Source of the DNA: Clostridiaceae bacterium
GTDB taxonomy: Bacteria > Bacillota > Clostridia > Lachnospirales > Lachnospiraceae
Assembly: GCA_021200535.1 (NCBI GenBank)
Contig: JAJQGL010000112.1
Span: 1 to 64,000, forward strand
DNA: 64,000 nucleotides
Direction of reading: 5' to 3'
Shown piece after piece: positions 1-8,574 of the stretch. Numbering within the stretch: position 1 is the first letter of the stretch; each line of letters starts with the position of its first letter. The notes beneath the pieces were generated by a model that was not told the origin of the DNA, did not search any database, and was given only the letters and a program-made list of their open reading frames with translations. The translations under genes and the position numbers were made by a program.

Positions 1-67
1 GATGAAACCACCATCTAATTATTTGCACACGTTATTTAAGTACGATGTACTAGTATAGCGGTTTCTG

Positions 68-1003
68 TTAATTTGCAAATAACGGTGTTGACAGATAACG
101 ATCTCCGGAATCCGGCAGGAGAACAACAATATTTTTCCCTTTATTCTCTGGTCTTGCCGCTAAAACCGAAGCCGCCTTTAACGCTGCCCCGGAAGAAATT
201 CCCACCAAAATTCCCTCTGATACCGCAAACATTTTGCCCTCTGCAAATGCATCATCATTTTCAATCGTAAGAATTTCATCAAATACTTCTGTGTTCAGCA
301 CCTGCGGTACAAAGCCAGCTCCAATTCCCTGAATCTTATGCGGCCCTGCTTTCCCCTCTGACAGCACCGGACTATCGGAAGGCTCTACGGCAACAATCCG
401 GATCTGCGGATTCTTTGCTTTCAGATATTCTCCTACACCGGTAATCGTACCGCCGGTTCCGACACCGGCCACAAAAATATCTACCTTTCCATCTGTCTGC
501 TCCCAAATCTCCGGTCCGGTCGTCGCTTTATGGATTTCCGGATTTGCCGGATTGTCAAACTGCCCCAGAATGACAGCGCCATCGATCGTTTCTTTTAATT
601 CTTCCGCTTTTGCGATTGCGCCTTTCATCCCCTTTGCTCCCTCTGTCAGCACAAGCTCTGCGCCATACGCCTTCAGTAAATTTCTTCTCTCCACACTCAT
701 CGTCTCCGGCAGCGTAAGAATCGTTTTATATCCCTTTGCCGCCGCCACTGCGGCAAGACCAATCCCCGTATTTCCTGAAGTCGGCTCAATAATCGTTGCT
801 CCCGGCTTTAAAATCCCTTTTTTCTCTGCATCCTGAATCATCGCCAGGGCAATTCTGTCCTTTACTGACCCTGCCGGATTCAGATATTCCAGTTTCGCCA
901 AAATGACAGCATCCGCTACCCCCGCTTTCTCACTGTAACGGTTCAGTCTTAACATCGGTGTCCCTCCGATTAATTCCAATGCGCTTTCCTTAATGTCTGC
1001 CAT
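68..1003 (-). CDS. cysK: cysteine synthase A (O-acetylserine sulfhydrylase)
   Basis: PLP-dependent enzyme that makes L-cysteine from O-acetylserine and sulfide in the cytoplasm. The 311-residue protein has the full family layout: the Schiff-base lysine in NPAGSVKDR (K48), the substrate-binding TSGNTG loop (75-80), the phosphate-binding GVGTGGT loop (180-186) and the C-terminal SSGAA motif (270-274). Length is normal for CysK. The start is preceded by AAGGAAGG. It has its own promoter (1058-1086) and is monocistronic as far as the window shows. Product is certain; CysK versus the close paralogue CysM rests on overall resemblance. Confidence 0.95.
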   Translation of the reverse strand: MADIKESALELIGGTPMLRLNRYSEKAGVADAVILAKLEYLNPAGSVKDRIALAMIQDAEKKGILKPGATIIEPTSGNTGIGLAAVAAAKGYKTILTLPETMSVERRNLLKAYGAELVLTEGAKGMKGAIAKAEELKETIDGAVILGQFDNPANPEIHKATTGPEIWEQTDGKVDIFVAGVGTGGTITGVGEYLKAKNPQIRIVAVEPSDSPVLSEGKAGPHKIQGIGAGFVPQVLNTEVFDEILTIENDDAFAEGKMFAVSEGILVGISSGAALKAASVLAARPENKGKNIVVLLPDSGDRYLSTPLFAN

Positions 1004-1057
1004 ATGAATTCCTTCCTTTCAATATCATACTGTTTTGATAGGTTTTATATGATTTAC

Positions 1058-1086
1058 ATTGTACCTCTCTTTCCATAGGCTGTCAA
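1058..1086 (-). promoter_or_regulatory. sigma-A-type promoter of cysK
   Basis: On the minus strand the sequence reads TTGACA, 17 bases, TACAAT, a near-consensus housekeeping promoter about 55 bases before the cysK start. Between promoter and start lies a 6-bp inverted repeat (ATCATA at 1024-1029, TATGAT at 1048-1053) that could be an operator for a cysteine-responsive regulator such as CymR; that role is only a guess. Confidence 0.75.
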
Positions 1087-1140
1087 CTACTTTTTTGGAA
1101 GCGCTCTGCATTATCACTTTCTCTGCTATATGACATATTT

Positions 1141-1300
1141 GTGAACTACCCATTGTCTAAAGCCAATGGGCTTCCTGTTTCATCGACCTCGTTTCTACAC
1201 TCCGTTCCGGTCGGTGCAGAGCTAACGTCCACTGGACGTTATGCACCCTACTATCTCCACAGTCGTTAATTCGGGCAGTTCCTGCCCTATTTATTTTTGA
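1141..1300 (-). ncRNA. omega-RNA-like scaffold and right end of an IS200/IS605 element
   Basis: Directly downstream of the tnpB remnant stop (1301) the minus strand carries three strong hairpins: 1273-1287 (six-bp stem GGGCAG/CTGCCC, three-base loop), 1213-1247 (outer stem GGTGCA/TGCACC enclosing AACGTCC/GGACGTT), and 1149-1170 (CCCATTG/CAATGGG), followed by GTAGTTCAC at the edge. This arrangement matches the right end of IS605-type elements, where the 3' untranslated RNA of tnpB forms the guide scaffold (omega-RNA or reRNA). The flank beyond 1141 would then be the guide. Assignment is by structure and position, not by alignment. Confidence 0.55.
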
Positions 1301-2076
1301 CTATGCTATTTGTCTTAATCCCTCTGCTAATATATTTTTAGCGGCATTTACATCTCTATCATGCTCTGTACTGCATTTAGGACATATCCATCTTCTGACA
1401 GATAAATCCTTTGTTCCTTTATTCTGATAACCACAGCATGAGCATAGTTGACTAATTCTCCGAAACTATCACTTGGTTTTCGCTAATAAGTTTATGAGAT
1501 ATAATGTTTTGGGATTCTCATATTTTTCTCCGCTTGACGTAATTAGCAAATCTTTGATACCCAAATCTATGCCTATATTATTTTCCGCTTTGGGTAATTT
1601 TATATGTTCCGCTTGGAACCTGTGAAATGGTTGCAGACTTTATATTTCCGGCAAATTTGCGATGTATCTTTGCTTTGACAAATTTTAACTTTGGCAATTT
1701 GATTTTATTTCCCTTAAAATCCACTTCTATGTTCCCATTAGTGAAATTTGTTGTATAAGACCTGTGGTTATCATGTTTACTTTTATATTTTGGATAACCT
1801 GCGTGTTCCTTAAAAAATTTTTGATATGCTGAATCCATATTATATATTGCATTCGTAAGGGCGAACTTATCTACTTCTTTTAACCATTCATGCTGTGTCT
1901 TTAATTTTCTATTACAATAATTATTGCAGTCTGTCTTGCTGACTGATTTCTTTTCTGTTTCGTACATTTCCTTGCGGTATGCCAATGTTTGATTATATAC
2001 AAAGCGGCAACAGCCAAATGTTTTTGCAAGTTGTTTCTGTTGTTCTTTGCTTGGATATATTCGATGCCTTTAACAC
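1301..2076 (-). pseudogene. tnpB: TnpB remnant (RNA-guided nuclease of IS605 type), inactivated
   Basis: Starting from a GTG at 2076, the fragments read VLKA, then in another frame RIYPSKEQQKQLAKTFGCCR, joining the longest open piece (1578-1985) that ends at GTYK. A further frameshift or small deletion near 1605 leads to LPKAENNIGIDLGIKDLL (RuvC-I Asp present). The frame stops near 1455, after which [12 protein letters not shown] and [19 protein letters not shown] give the zinc ribbon and the last RuvC Asp. The segment that should carry the RuvC-II glutamate (IEDLN type) is missing. So at least three lesions, including an internal deletion of roughly 100 codons, make the nuclease dead. TnpB identity rests on the C-terminal motif and the N-terminal signature. 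Confidence 0.85.
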
Positions 2077-2094
2077 TCTCTGCCGCCTTCTTTC

Positions 2095-2386
2095 TTAACC
2101 TTGGTTTTCTATATATCCTTTTAGTATTTTTTCTGAAACATTTCCTACGCTACAAGCAAAATATCCATCAGTCCAAAATGTTTGTTCTTTCCAAAAATGT
2201 TTATGTAAATATGACGGATAACGCTCCCATATATGGTATGTTGTGTAGCTTTTTATCAAATTCTCTCATACTAATCCCCGTTCTGAAGCGTTTTACGCAA
2301 CGGGATGCCATCAGGGCTAATTTGTGCCGCATCCAGAGCGGACTGATCAACTGAAATCGTTTTAACACTTCACTGATAGACATCAT
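2095..2386 (-). pseudogene. tnpA: TnpA (Y1 transposase) remnant of IS200/IS605
   Basis: The last 55 or so codons (2095-2265) translate on the minus strand to a typical IS200 TnpA C-terminus, including KSYTTYHIWERYP, FWTDGYFACSVGNVSEKI and GYIENQG. Upstream the frame is broken: the piece read from 2386 (beginning MMSISEVLKRFQ and containing GISMREFD) joins it only through a frameshift near 2250. The N-terminal half with the metal-binding HUH motif is not recognisable. Another frame of 2270-2370 reads KTISVDQSALDAAQISPDG, which I do not recognise and which may be unrelated flanking DNA. It is non-functional. Confidence 0.7.
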
Positions 2387-2516
2387 TATCTACACACGCT
2401 TCGCGTGGCAGTCTTTATTATATCATGAACCCGCGCTTTTGCGCTCCATCGCTGCTTACGCAGCTGTTCATGATCGTTATCTACACACGCTTCGCGTGGC
2501 AGTCTTTATTATATCA
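2386..2516. repeat. duplicated 40-bp left-end repeat with hairpins
   Basis: An identical 40-bp sequence occurs at 2386-2425 and 2477-2516 (91-bp period). Each copy contains the small hairpin CACGC-TTC-GCGTG. The spacer is also structured: CATGAAC at 2424-2430 pairs with GTTCATG at 2466-2472 and encloses two smaller stems. Subterminal hairpins are how IS200/IS605 ends are recognised, so these are probably two copies of the left end. Confidence 0.65.
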
Positions 2517-2569
2517 ACATATGTATATATGATTTGATACTGTATGTAAAATGCCTGCAGCAGAAAACA

Positions 2570-2613
2570 AAAAATAAGGTATACAAAAGATAAACCATGT
2601 ATACCTTATTTTT
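2570..2613 (-). terminator. Rho-independent terminator of rpsB-tsf
   Basis: A perfect 16-bp inverted repeat (AAAAATAAGGTATACA at 2570-2585 and its complement at 2598-2613) lies about 50 bp after the tsf stop and runs into a T-tract on the minus strand. The same stem is AT-rich and could also work for plus-strand transcripts. Confidence 0.8.
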
Positions 2614-2661
2614 ACACAATTTTGGCTCGGCCAATCCTGCAGTGGTTCCGCTTTTCTGAAC

Positions 2662-3591
2662 TTATTTCATCTGTGCTGCAACCTCTGCTGCGAAATCCTC
2701 TTCTTTCTTTTCGATTCCTTCGCCTGTTTCAAAACGAACAAAATTCGTTACTGTCAGCTTACAGCCTTCTGCCTTTGCAACAGCCTCAACGTACTGCTTT
2801 ACATTTTCTTTATTTTCTGCTTTTACATATGGCTGTTCTAACAGACAAACTTCCTTTAACTCCTTGTTCAAACGGCCGATAATCATCTTCTCAATGATAT
2901 TTTCCGGCTTATTTGCATTCTTCGGATCATTCTTTGCCTGCGCCAAAAGCACCTGCTTCTCATGCTCTTTATAATCCTCATCCACATCATCAGAAGATAC
3001 ATATTTCGGAGACAATGCTGCCACCTGCATCGCAACGTTCTTTAAGCACTCTTTTACTGCATCACTGTCAGAATCTGTGTCTGCTTCTACCAGAACACCG
3101 ATCTTTCCGCCTGCATGAATATAGGAAACAACCAATCCTTCCGTCTCAACCTTCTGAAAACGGCGAATACTCATATTTTCACCGATCACAGCAATCATGG
3201 ATTTGAGCTTCTCTTCTACTGTTCCGCTGTTGTCACTTGTCCATGTCTCTGCAAGAAATGCGTCAATATCTGCCGCTGCTGTCGTTTTTGCCTGTGCTGC
3301 AACCTCTGCAACATATGCCTGAAACTTTTCGTTCTTCGCAACGAAATCTGTCTCACTATTTACTTCAACAATAGATGCAACCTTTCCATCTTCAGAAACA
3401 TCAACTGCTACCATACCCTCTGCAGCAATGCGTCCGGACTTCTTCTCAGCCTTTGCAAGACCATTTTCACGCAGCCACTCTACTGCCTGATCCATATCTC
3501 CATCTGTATTTGTAAGAGCCTTCTTACAATCCATCATACCCGCACCGGTCATCTCTCTCAACTCTTTAACCTGTGAAGCTGAAATTGCCAT
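2662..3591 (-). CDS. tsf: translation elongation factor Ts
   Basis: Guanine-nucleotide exchange factor that recycles EF-Tu-GDP to EF-Tu-GTP. The 309-residue product starts MAISASQVKELREMTGAGMM (N-terminal UBA-like domain) and carries the TDFVAKNEKF signature at 81-90 that contacts EF-Tu, followed by the two core subdomains. I chose the ATG at 3591 because GGAGG lies eight bases before it; an ATG five codons upstream lacks such a site. It follows rpsB by 114 bp, the usual order, and shares its terminator. Confidence 0.96.
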   Translation of the reverse strand: MAISASQVKELREMTGAGMMDCKKALTNTDGDMDQAVEWLRENGLAKAEKKSGRIAAEGMVAVDVSEDGKVASIVEVNSETDFVAKNEKFQAYVAEVAAQAKTTAAADIDAFLAETWTSDNSGTVEEKLKSMIAVIGENMSIRRFQKVETEGLVVSYIHAGGKIGVLVEADTDSDSDAVKECLKNVAMQVAALSPKYVSSDDVDEDYKEHEKQVLLAQAKNDPKNANKPENIIEKMIIGRLNKELKEVCLLEQPYVKAENKENVKQYVEAVAKAEGCKLTVTNFVRFETGEGIEKKEEDFAAEVAAQMK

Positions 3592-3705
3592 TTTCTTTTC
3601 CTCCATTTTCTGTTTTGCTTATTCCGTTCAAGTACAGCGTTTCACAAATAACCGGACTTTCATCTGATATACTAGTCCTTACTTCACAAACGCTATATCA
3701 AAGCA

Positions 3706-4431
3706 TTATGCCTCTGCTGCTTCTTCTGCCGCTTCCTCATCAAAGGACTCACCCTGATTTGCCTCAATAACAGCATCTGCCATCTTAGAAACAATCAGTT
3801 TTACGGCTCTGATTGCGTCATCATTGCCCGGAATAACATAGTCAAGCTCTTCCGGATCACAGTTTGTATCTGCAATACCAATCAGAGGAATGCCTAATGT
3901 ATGCGCTTCCTGAATACAAATTCTCTCTTTCTTTGGATCTACCACAAAGATTGCATCCGGAATCTTCTTCATTTCTTTAATACCGCCAAGGTTTTTCTCA
4001 AGCTTTTCCCACTCTTTTTTCAAACCGATAACTTCTTTCTTCGGAAGAACATCAAATGTACCATCCTCAGACATTGCCTCAATCTCTTTTAATCTCTTAA
4101 TACGGGTCTGAATCGTTTTGAAGTTTGTCAGCATACCGCCTAACCATCTCTCATTTACATAGAACATTCCGCAGCGCTCTGCCTCAGACTTAATAGAATC
4201 CTGTGCCTGCTTCTTTGTTCCGACGAAAAGAATCGTGCCGCCATTTGCAACGATATCCTTCACTGCATTATAAGCAGTGTCAACCATGCCTACTGATTTC
4301 TGTAAGTCAATGATATAGATGCCATTGCGCTCTGTGTAGATGTACTCTGCCATCTTAGGGTTCCATCTTCTCGTCTGATGTCCAAAGTGAACACCTGCTT
4401 CCAGTAACTGTTTCATAGAAATTACGCTCAT
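3706..4431 (-). CDS. rpsB: 30S ribosomal protein S2
   Basis: Small-subunit protein needed for S1 docking and mRNA binding. The 241-residue protein begins [19 protein letters not shown], carries the [20 protein letters not shown] segment and the conserved GTKKQAQ and [11 protein letters not shown] motifs, and ends in an acidic alanine/glutamate-rich tail. The frame is open further upstream to 4512, but GGAGG immediately before the ATG at 4431 and the family N-terminus fix the start. First gene of the rpsB-tsf operon. Confidence 0.96.
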   Translation of the reverse strand: MSVISMKQLLEAGVHFGHQTRRWNPKMAEYIYTERNGIYIIDLQKSVGMVDTAYNAVKDIVANGGTILFVGTKKQAQDSIKSEAERCGMFYVNERWLGGMLTNFKTIQTRIKRLKEIEAMSEDGTFDVLPKKEVIGLKKEWEKLEKNLGGIKEMKKIPDAIFVVDPKKERICIQEAHTLGIPLIGIADTNCDPEELDYVIPGNDDAIRAVKLIVSKMADAVIEANQGESFDEEAAEEAAEA

Positions 4432-4520
4432 TTTAATACCTCCATCTGGTTTTTTGCTTCCATATGCTTCCAAACGCAAGACCATGAGCTGGCACCACTG
4501 CGCAATCCACATATGTGATT

Positions 4521-4549
4521 AATATAAGTTTCTGTCTGTCAATAAACAA
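4521..4549 (-). promoter_or_regulatory. probable promoter of rpsB-tsf
   Basis: Minus strand TTGTTT, 17 bases, TATATT, about 90 bp before the rpsB start. An overlapping TTGACA lies in the spacer but has no -10 box at the right distance. Ribosomal protein S2 operons are often autoregulated in the leader; I could not identify a defined leader fold here. Confidence 0.5.
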
Positions 4550-4646
4550 CGTACTTGTACAGATTAACACATAAAAGCAGCAGATGCAAGGAAAAAAAGG
4601 TGTAATGCCTTAATAATTCAGTAAATAAAAGCAAATACTGCTGCTC

Positions 4647-5579
4647 TCAGCCTACTATCTTCAAAATCCGGGACTGGCTCCAATACCGATAAACTGCATT
4701 GGACAGAATTTCTTCCTCCTGGACACAGCTTTCATTGACCTGCGCAACCATCATCAGCAGCTCATGCTCTGCAGTAATCGCATTTGCCGGCACTGCCAGC
4801 ATTTCATGCACACTGCTTGGAATCAGGTAATAATCCCCCTGAAACAGCTTTGCAACCCGCCGGAGCATATTCGGATATAAAACTGCGGCTGCACCGTTAA
4901 CATACCTTTCATTTGTTATGACCATCGGTTCAACGACCGGTGCGCTGTTTTCTGCAAAGGCGTCCTGAAAGAAATTATCCCCGGCAGATGTTTCCCCGCC
5001 ATCCCGCAATAAGGCATACATACTGCATACATTTCCCGGAAACAGCTCCTTCGTATTGTTTTGCGCCAGCTTTAACAACATTTCCTTATCCACTTCCCAT
5101 TGCTCCATAAGAACATTGGTCACCCGTATCATTGCGACCCCTTCCTCGTCCTGACAAAGCATAATATGAAAGGTTATCATCAAATCCAAAAAACAAACAT
5201 ACGGAATAGAGTGCTTCAGCTCCTCATTCATCTTCTGGGAAACAAGACGGTAGATAATCTTATTCCTGCAGCCGGAAAATGATAAATCCGTATCAAGCTC
5301 CTTAACTTTATTTCTGGAATGATAATACATTGTTTCCAGCTCTGCTGCAATGTCCTCAAGCGTCCGCCCTGTTTTATATTCCTCATAATAGTCCTGTAAA
5401 TAGAAATTAGGAGCAACTGTTTCTTTGGCATCCCGGATTAACATACAGTCATACTCCATCGAATTATTTTTTGTCACCTTATGAATTTCTATGCAGCTAT
5501 CCTCTGCAAACCGAAACTTCATTTCCTGCTTTAAAACACTGCAAAATTCTGAAAATGATACGTCATTTTGAAAACCCAT
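4647..5579 (-). CDS. DUF5688 family protein
   Basis: A 310-residue soluble protein that I recognise as the DUF5688 type common in gut Clostridia. It has no signal peptide, membrane segment or known catalytic motif. Visible features are the N-terminal FSEFCSVLKQE, a YKTGRTLEDIAAELE helix (about 88-103), and a C-terminal LIPSSVHEMLAVPA stretch followed by an HELLMMVAQVN segment. These proteins often occur as dispersed paralogues; function is unknown. It has its own promoter (5665-5692) and is probably monocistronic. Confidence 0.8.
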   Translation of the reverse strand: MGFQNDVSFSEFCSVLKQEMKFRFAEDSCIEIHKVTKNNSMEYDCMLIRDAKETVAPNFYLQDYYEEYKTGRTLEDIAAELETMYYHSRNKVKELDTDLSFSGCRNKIIYRLVSQKMNEELKHSIPYVCFLDLMITFHIMLCQDEEGVAMIRVTNVLMEQWEVDKEMLLKLAQNNTKELFPGNVCSMYALLRDGGETSAGDNFFQDAFAENSAPVVEPMVITNERYVNGAAAVLYPNMLRRVAKLFQGDYYLIPSSVHEMLAVPANAITAEHELLMMVAQVNESCVQEEEILSNAVYRYWSQSRILKIVG

Positions 5580-5664
5580 ATTCTTATTTATCCTCCCTTT
5601 CTCCTGACGTTTTTGGCCCTGTTTCCGGACAAAAAATATTCCGGAAAAATGTAAAATCCCACCT

Positions 5665-5692
5665 ATTATACACTTTGTAAAACACCTGCCAA
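5665..5692 (-). promoter_or_regulatory. promoter of the DUF5688 gene
   Basis: Minus strand TTGGCA, 16 bases, TATAAT, about 85 bp before the start codon. The match to the housekeeping consensus is good. The DNA upstream of it, to about 6030, holds no gene I can support. Confidence 0.65.
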
Positions 5693-6037
5693 CAGATAAT
5701 AAAAAATAGAAAATTTCTTTTGCTGTGCCTACAACACCAATAACTGTACCAAATATGCCTGTCTTATTTCCGGCTGCGGCATGAATCAGCAGTAATTCAT
5801 TGTTACAGGGAGAGCTTTTGAAGTAAAAAATGACTTCAAGAAAAATACGAAAAGAAATTACAAAGATGATTTACTAATAAACTGTATTTCTTTGTTGCGA
5901 ATGTATGACTACATTCCAGATTGCTGCCTCATCCAGCAAAAGAAATGATCTGCATATAGAGTAACAGATGGTCTCCAAAAAGACAATATGGAAACCCACC
6001 AAAAAACAGAAGGATATTGATCGGACCATACAAAAAA
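5693..6037. other. intergenic region without recognisable genes
   Basis: About 345 bp between the DUF5688 promoter and the nfnB terminator. It contains one weak hairpin (TTGAAGT...ACTTCAA near 5818-5839) and short open frames without credible start sites. One minus-strand frame reads AAAGNKTGIFGTVIGVVGTA but has no start codon. It may be a remnant; I cannot assign it. Confidence 0.5.
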
Positions 6038-6075
6038 CACAGGAAATCAAACGGCAAAAAGTTTGATTTCCTGTG
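6038..6075 (-). terminator. Rho-independent terminator of nfnAB
   Basis: Perfect 15-bp stem (6038-6052 with 6061-6075), eight-base loop, followed on the minus strand by a TTTTTTG tract. It lies about 60 bp after the nfnB stop. Confidence 0.85.
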
Positions 6076-6133
6076 CAAACTCACAGTTTCGATATCCCAT
6101 TTTTATGCAAAATGACGAACCATTTGCAATATG

Positions 6134-7522
6134 CTATTTGCTTAAAAATTCATGAATGCCCTTTGCAGCTGCCTTGCCGGCACCCATTGCAAGAATAACC
6201 GTAGCAGCTCCCGTCACCGCATCACCTCCGGCATAAACCTTCGCCTTAGATGTCTGACCGTTTTCTTCCTCTGCCACAATACACTTTCTTTTATTGACAG
6301 CAAGCCCTTCTGTCGTAGAAGAAATCAATGGATTCGGACTGGTTCCAAGTGACATAATGACCGTATCCACATCCAAGGTAAATTCAGAGCCTGCTTTTTC
6401 AACCGGCCGTCTCCGTCCGGACTCATCCGGCTCACCCAGTTCCATGCGAATGCATTCCATTCCGGTCACATTTCCGTCATCATCCGTAAAAATCTGCGTC
6501 GGATTTGTCAGAAGGTCAAAAATAATGCCCTCCTCTTTTGCATGGTGCACCTCTTCCACTCTTGCCGGCAGCTCCTGCTCGCTTCTGCGGTATACGATAT
6601 GCACCTCCGCCCCGAGACGAAGCGCTGTCCTTGCTGCATCCATTGCCACGTTTCCACCGCCCACAACAGCCACTTTTTTACCGGCAACGATCGGCGTATC
6701 ATAATTATCGTCAAATGCTTTCATCAGATTGCTTCTGGTCAGATATTCATTTGCAGAAAACACACCGTTTGCATTTTCACCCGGAATTCCCATAAATCTC
6801 GGAAGACCCGCTCCCGATCCAATGAACACCGCGTCAAAGCCTTCTTCGTTTAACAGCTCATCGATTGTATTGGCTTTGCCAATCACAACATTCGTCTCAA
6901 TTTTAACACCGAGCGCTTTTACATTTTCCACTTCCTGATCAACTACCTTTGTCTTTGGCAGACGAAATTCCGGAATACCATAAGACAATACTCCGCCAGC
7001 CTTATGAAGCGCTTCAAAAATCGTCACATCATAGCCAAGCTTTGCCAGGTCGCCGGCACAAGTCAGTCCTGCCGGTCCGGAACCGATAACAGCAACCTTC
7101 TTTCCGTTTTGTGTTGCCGCCGGCGCAGGCTGAATCCCCTCTTCCCTCGCCGTATCAGCTACAAACCGCTCCAGCTTGCCGATAGAGACAGCATCTCCTT
7201 TTATTCCGCGGACACACTTTGCCTCGCATTGACTTTCCTGCGGACATACACGCCCGCAGACAGCCGGAAGCGCAGAATATTTTCCAATCACATGATAAGC
7301 AGCCTCAATATCTCCTGCTTCGACTTCTTTGATAAATCCGGGAATATCAATATTTACCGGACATCCCTTAACACATTGCGGGTTTTTGCATTTTAAGCAG
7401 CGGCTTGCCTCCGCCATTGCTTCTTCTTTATCATATCCCAGACAAACCTCTTCAAAGTTTGCTGCACGAACCTTTGGATCCTGCTCACGCACAGGAACTC
7501 TTTTTAATACATCTACTTCCAT
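6134..7522 (-). CDS. nfnB: GltD/NfnB-type FAD and iron-sulfur oxidoreductase (NADPH subunit)
   Basis: Large subunit of an NADH-dependent reduced ferredoxin:NADP+ oxidoreductase, often annotated as NADPH-dependent glutamate synthase small chain (gltA). The 462-residue protein has two N-terminal [4Fe-4S] cysteine sets (C42, C45, C50, C54 and C89, C93, C99, C103), an FAD-binding GSGPAG motif (147-152) and a second Rossmann motif VAVVGGGNVAMD for NADPH. Start at 7522 is chosen for its AGAAAGGA site. Gene order, with the NfnA-like flavoprotein 29 bp upstream and no glutamate synthase large subunit nearby, favours the electron-bifurcating Nfn complex over glutamate synthase. Biochemistry is inferred from context. 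Confidence 0.85.
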   Translation of the reverse strand: MEVDVLKRVPVREQDPKVRAANFEEVCLGYDKEEAMAEASRCLKCKNPQCVKGCPVNIDIPGFIKEVEAGDIEAAYHVIGKYSALPAVCGRVCPQESQCEAKCVRGIKGDAVSIGKLERFVADTAREEGIQPAPAATQNGKKVAVIGSGPAGLTCAGDLAKLGYDVTIFEALHKAGGVLSYGIPEFRLPKTKVVDQEVENVKALGVKIETNVVIGKANTIDELLNEEGFDAVFIGSGAGLPRFMGIPGENANGVFSANEYLTRSNLMKAFDDNYDTPIVAGKKVAVVGGGNVAMDAARTALRLGAEVHIVYRRSEQELPARVEEVHHAKEEGIIFDLLTNPTQIFTDDDGNVTGMECIRMELGEPDESGRRRPVEKAGSEFTLDVDTVIMSLGTSPNPLISSTTEGLAVNKRKCIVAEEENGQTSKAKVYAGGDAVTGAATVILAMGAGKAAAKGIHEFLSK

Positions 7523-7551
7523 AACTCTATTCCTTTCTGTATATCTTTCCA

Positions 7552-8436
7552 TTAACCGTTGCAGTTTCCGCATCCGCCGTGATGGGTATCTCCCTCCTGT
7601 CTGCGCAGCACGGCACGTCCTTCTTCTGTTTTGTACATTCTCTGACGAAGCATTGCCTGGTCAAAATCAACCAGATGCCCATCAAACTCCGGACCATCCA
7701 CACAGGCAAATTTAATCTCATCACCAACCTGCAGACGACAGGCGCCGCACATTCCGGTACCATCTACCATAATCGGATTCATGCTGACAATCGTTGGAAT
7801 CTGCAGTTCTTTTGTCAGCATTGCCACAAATTTCATCATAATCATTGGGCCGATCGCAACTACCCTTGTATATTTTTTCCCCTGGTTTTTCACCAGCTCA
7901 TTGATCTGGTCACAGCCATTGCCTTTAAATCCATAGGAGCCATCATCCGTAGCTATGTAAAGATTCTCAGCCACCTTGCGCATAGGCTCTTCCAGTATCA
8001 GGATATCCTTTGTGCGCGCACCTATAATGACATCAACCGCAATACCGTGCTCTTTCATCCATTTTACCTGCGGATAGACAGGCGCTGTTCCGACACCGCC
8101 GCAGACAAACAGAATGCTCTCCTTCTTTAAATCCTCCAAAGGCATTCCAATCAGCTCAGAAGGACATCCCAGAGGGCCGACAAAATCCATAAAGCTTTCA
8201 CCTTCTTCATATTCTGCCATTTCCTGTGTTGATGCGCCCACTGTCTGAAAAACGATTGTGACCGTTCCTTTTTCCCTGTCATAATCACAGACCGTTAGCG
8301 GAATCCTCTCTCCCTTTTCATTCATCTTCACAATGACAAACTGTCCCGGCTGGCATGATTTTGCCACCCTTGGCGCCTCAATATCCATCAGCCAGATATT
8401 GTTGGCAAGATACTCTTTTTTCATAATCTTAAACAT
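7552..8436 (-). CDS. nfnA: sulfide dehydrogenase/NfnA-like FAD, NAD and [2Fe-2S] subunit
   Basis: Small subunit that pairs with NfnB. The 294-residue protein has an N-terminal flavin-binding beta barrel (ERIPLTVCDYD), an NAD-binding domain (LFVCGGVGTAPVYPQVK) and a C-terminal cluster motif GMCGACR...FACVDGPEFDGH typical of the [2Fe-2S] site of NfnA and dihydroorotate dehydrogenase electron-transfer subunits. The extreme C-terminus HHGGCGNCNG is also cysteine-rich. In NfnAB the complex couples ferredoxin and NADH oxidation to NADPH formation in fermenting anaerobes. GGAGG precedes the ATG at 8436. It could also serve sulfide oxidation; pairing with nfnB makes Nfn more likely. Confidence 0.85.
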   Translation of the reverse strand: MFKIMKKEYLANNIWLMDIEAPRVAKSCQPGQFVIVKMNEKGERIPLTVCDYDREKGTVTIVFQTVGASTQEMAEYEEGESFMDFVGPLGCPSELIGMPLEDLKKESILFVCGGVGTAPVYPQVKWMKEHGIAVDVIIGARTKDILILEEPMRKVAENLYIATDDGSYGFKGNGCDQINELVKNQGKKYTRVVAIGPMIMMKFVAMLTKELQIPTIVSMNPIMVDGTGMCGACRLQVGDEIKFACVDGPEFDGHLVDFDQAMLRQRMYKTEEGRAVLRRQEGDTHHGGCGNCNG

Positions 8437-8574
8437 AATGAGCCTCCATTTTTCTCTTTATTTCTACACTGCTTTTGCACAGCCCAAATTTGTGCATACA
8501 GCACAGACATATACCTGTTTGGATAAAAGTTTTCCCAATCTATCCTCTTTGCTTTCCCTGATCGGATAAAACGG

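Larger units (their letters stand above)
1131..2520 (-). mobile_element. decayed IS200/IS605-family element
   Basis: The element reads on the minus strand: left-end hairpin repeats near 2386-2516, a broken tnpA (2095-2386), a broken tnpB (1301-2076) and the right-end hairpins (1149-1287). No terminal inverted repeats or target duplication are seen, as expected for this family. The left end is preceded on the minus strand by TTGAT, a pentamer like the target/TAM sequence known for ISDra2. It sits about 45 bp upstream of the cysK -35 box. Both genes carry frameshifts or deletions, so the copy cannot move by itself. Exact ends are approximate. Confidence 0.75.

Noticed and set aside
2201..2386. 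61-codon minus-strand open frame as an independent small gene
   Set aside because: Its downstream neighbour frame continues as IS200 TnpA after a frameshift, so it is better treated as part of the transposase remnant or flanking debris.
5693..5890. Minus-strand frame reading AAAGNKTGIFGTVIGVVGTAKEIF
   Set aside because: It looks protein-like but has no start codon, begins after stops and overlaps the DUF5688 promoter. It may be a relic; not supported as a gene.
5968..6066. Plus-strand 32-codon frame beginning MVSKKTIWKPTKKQ in the gap before nfnB
   Set aside because: It has no ribosome binding site and runs through the nfnB terminator hairpin; composition is that of AT-rich intergenic DNA.
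6294..7715. Several long plus-strand open frames opposite nfnB and nfnA
   Set aside because: They lie fully antisense to well-conserved genes, lack ribosome sites and show no recognisable domains.
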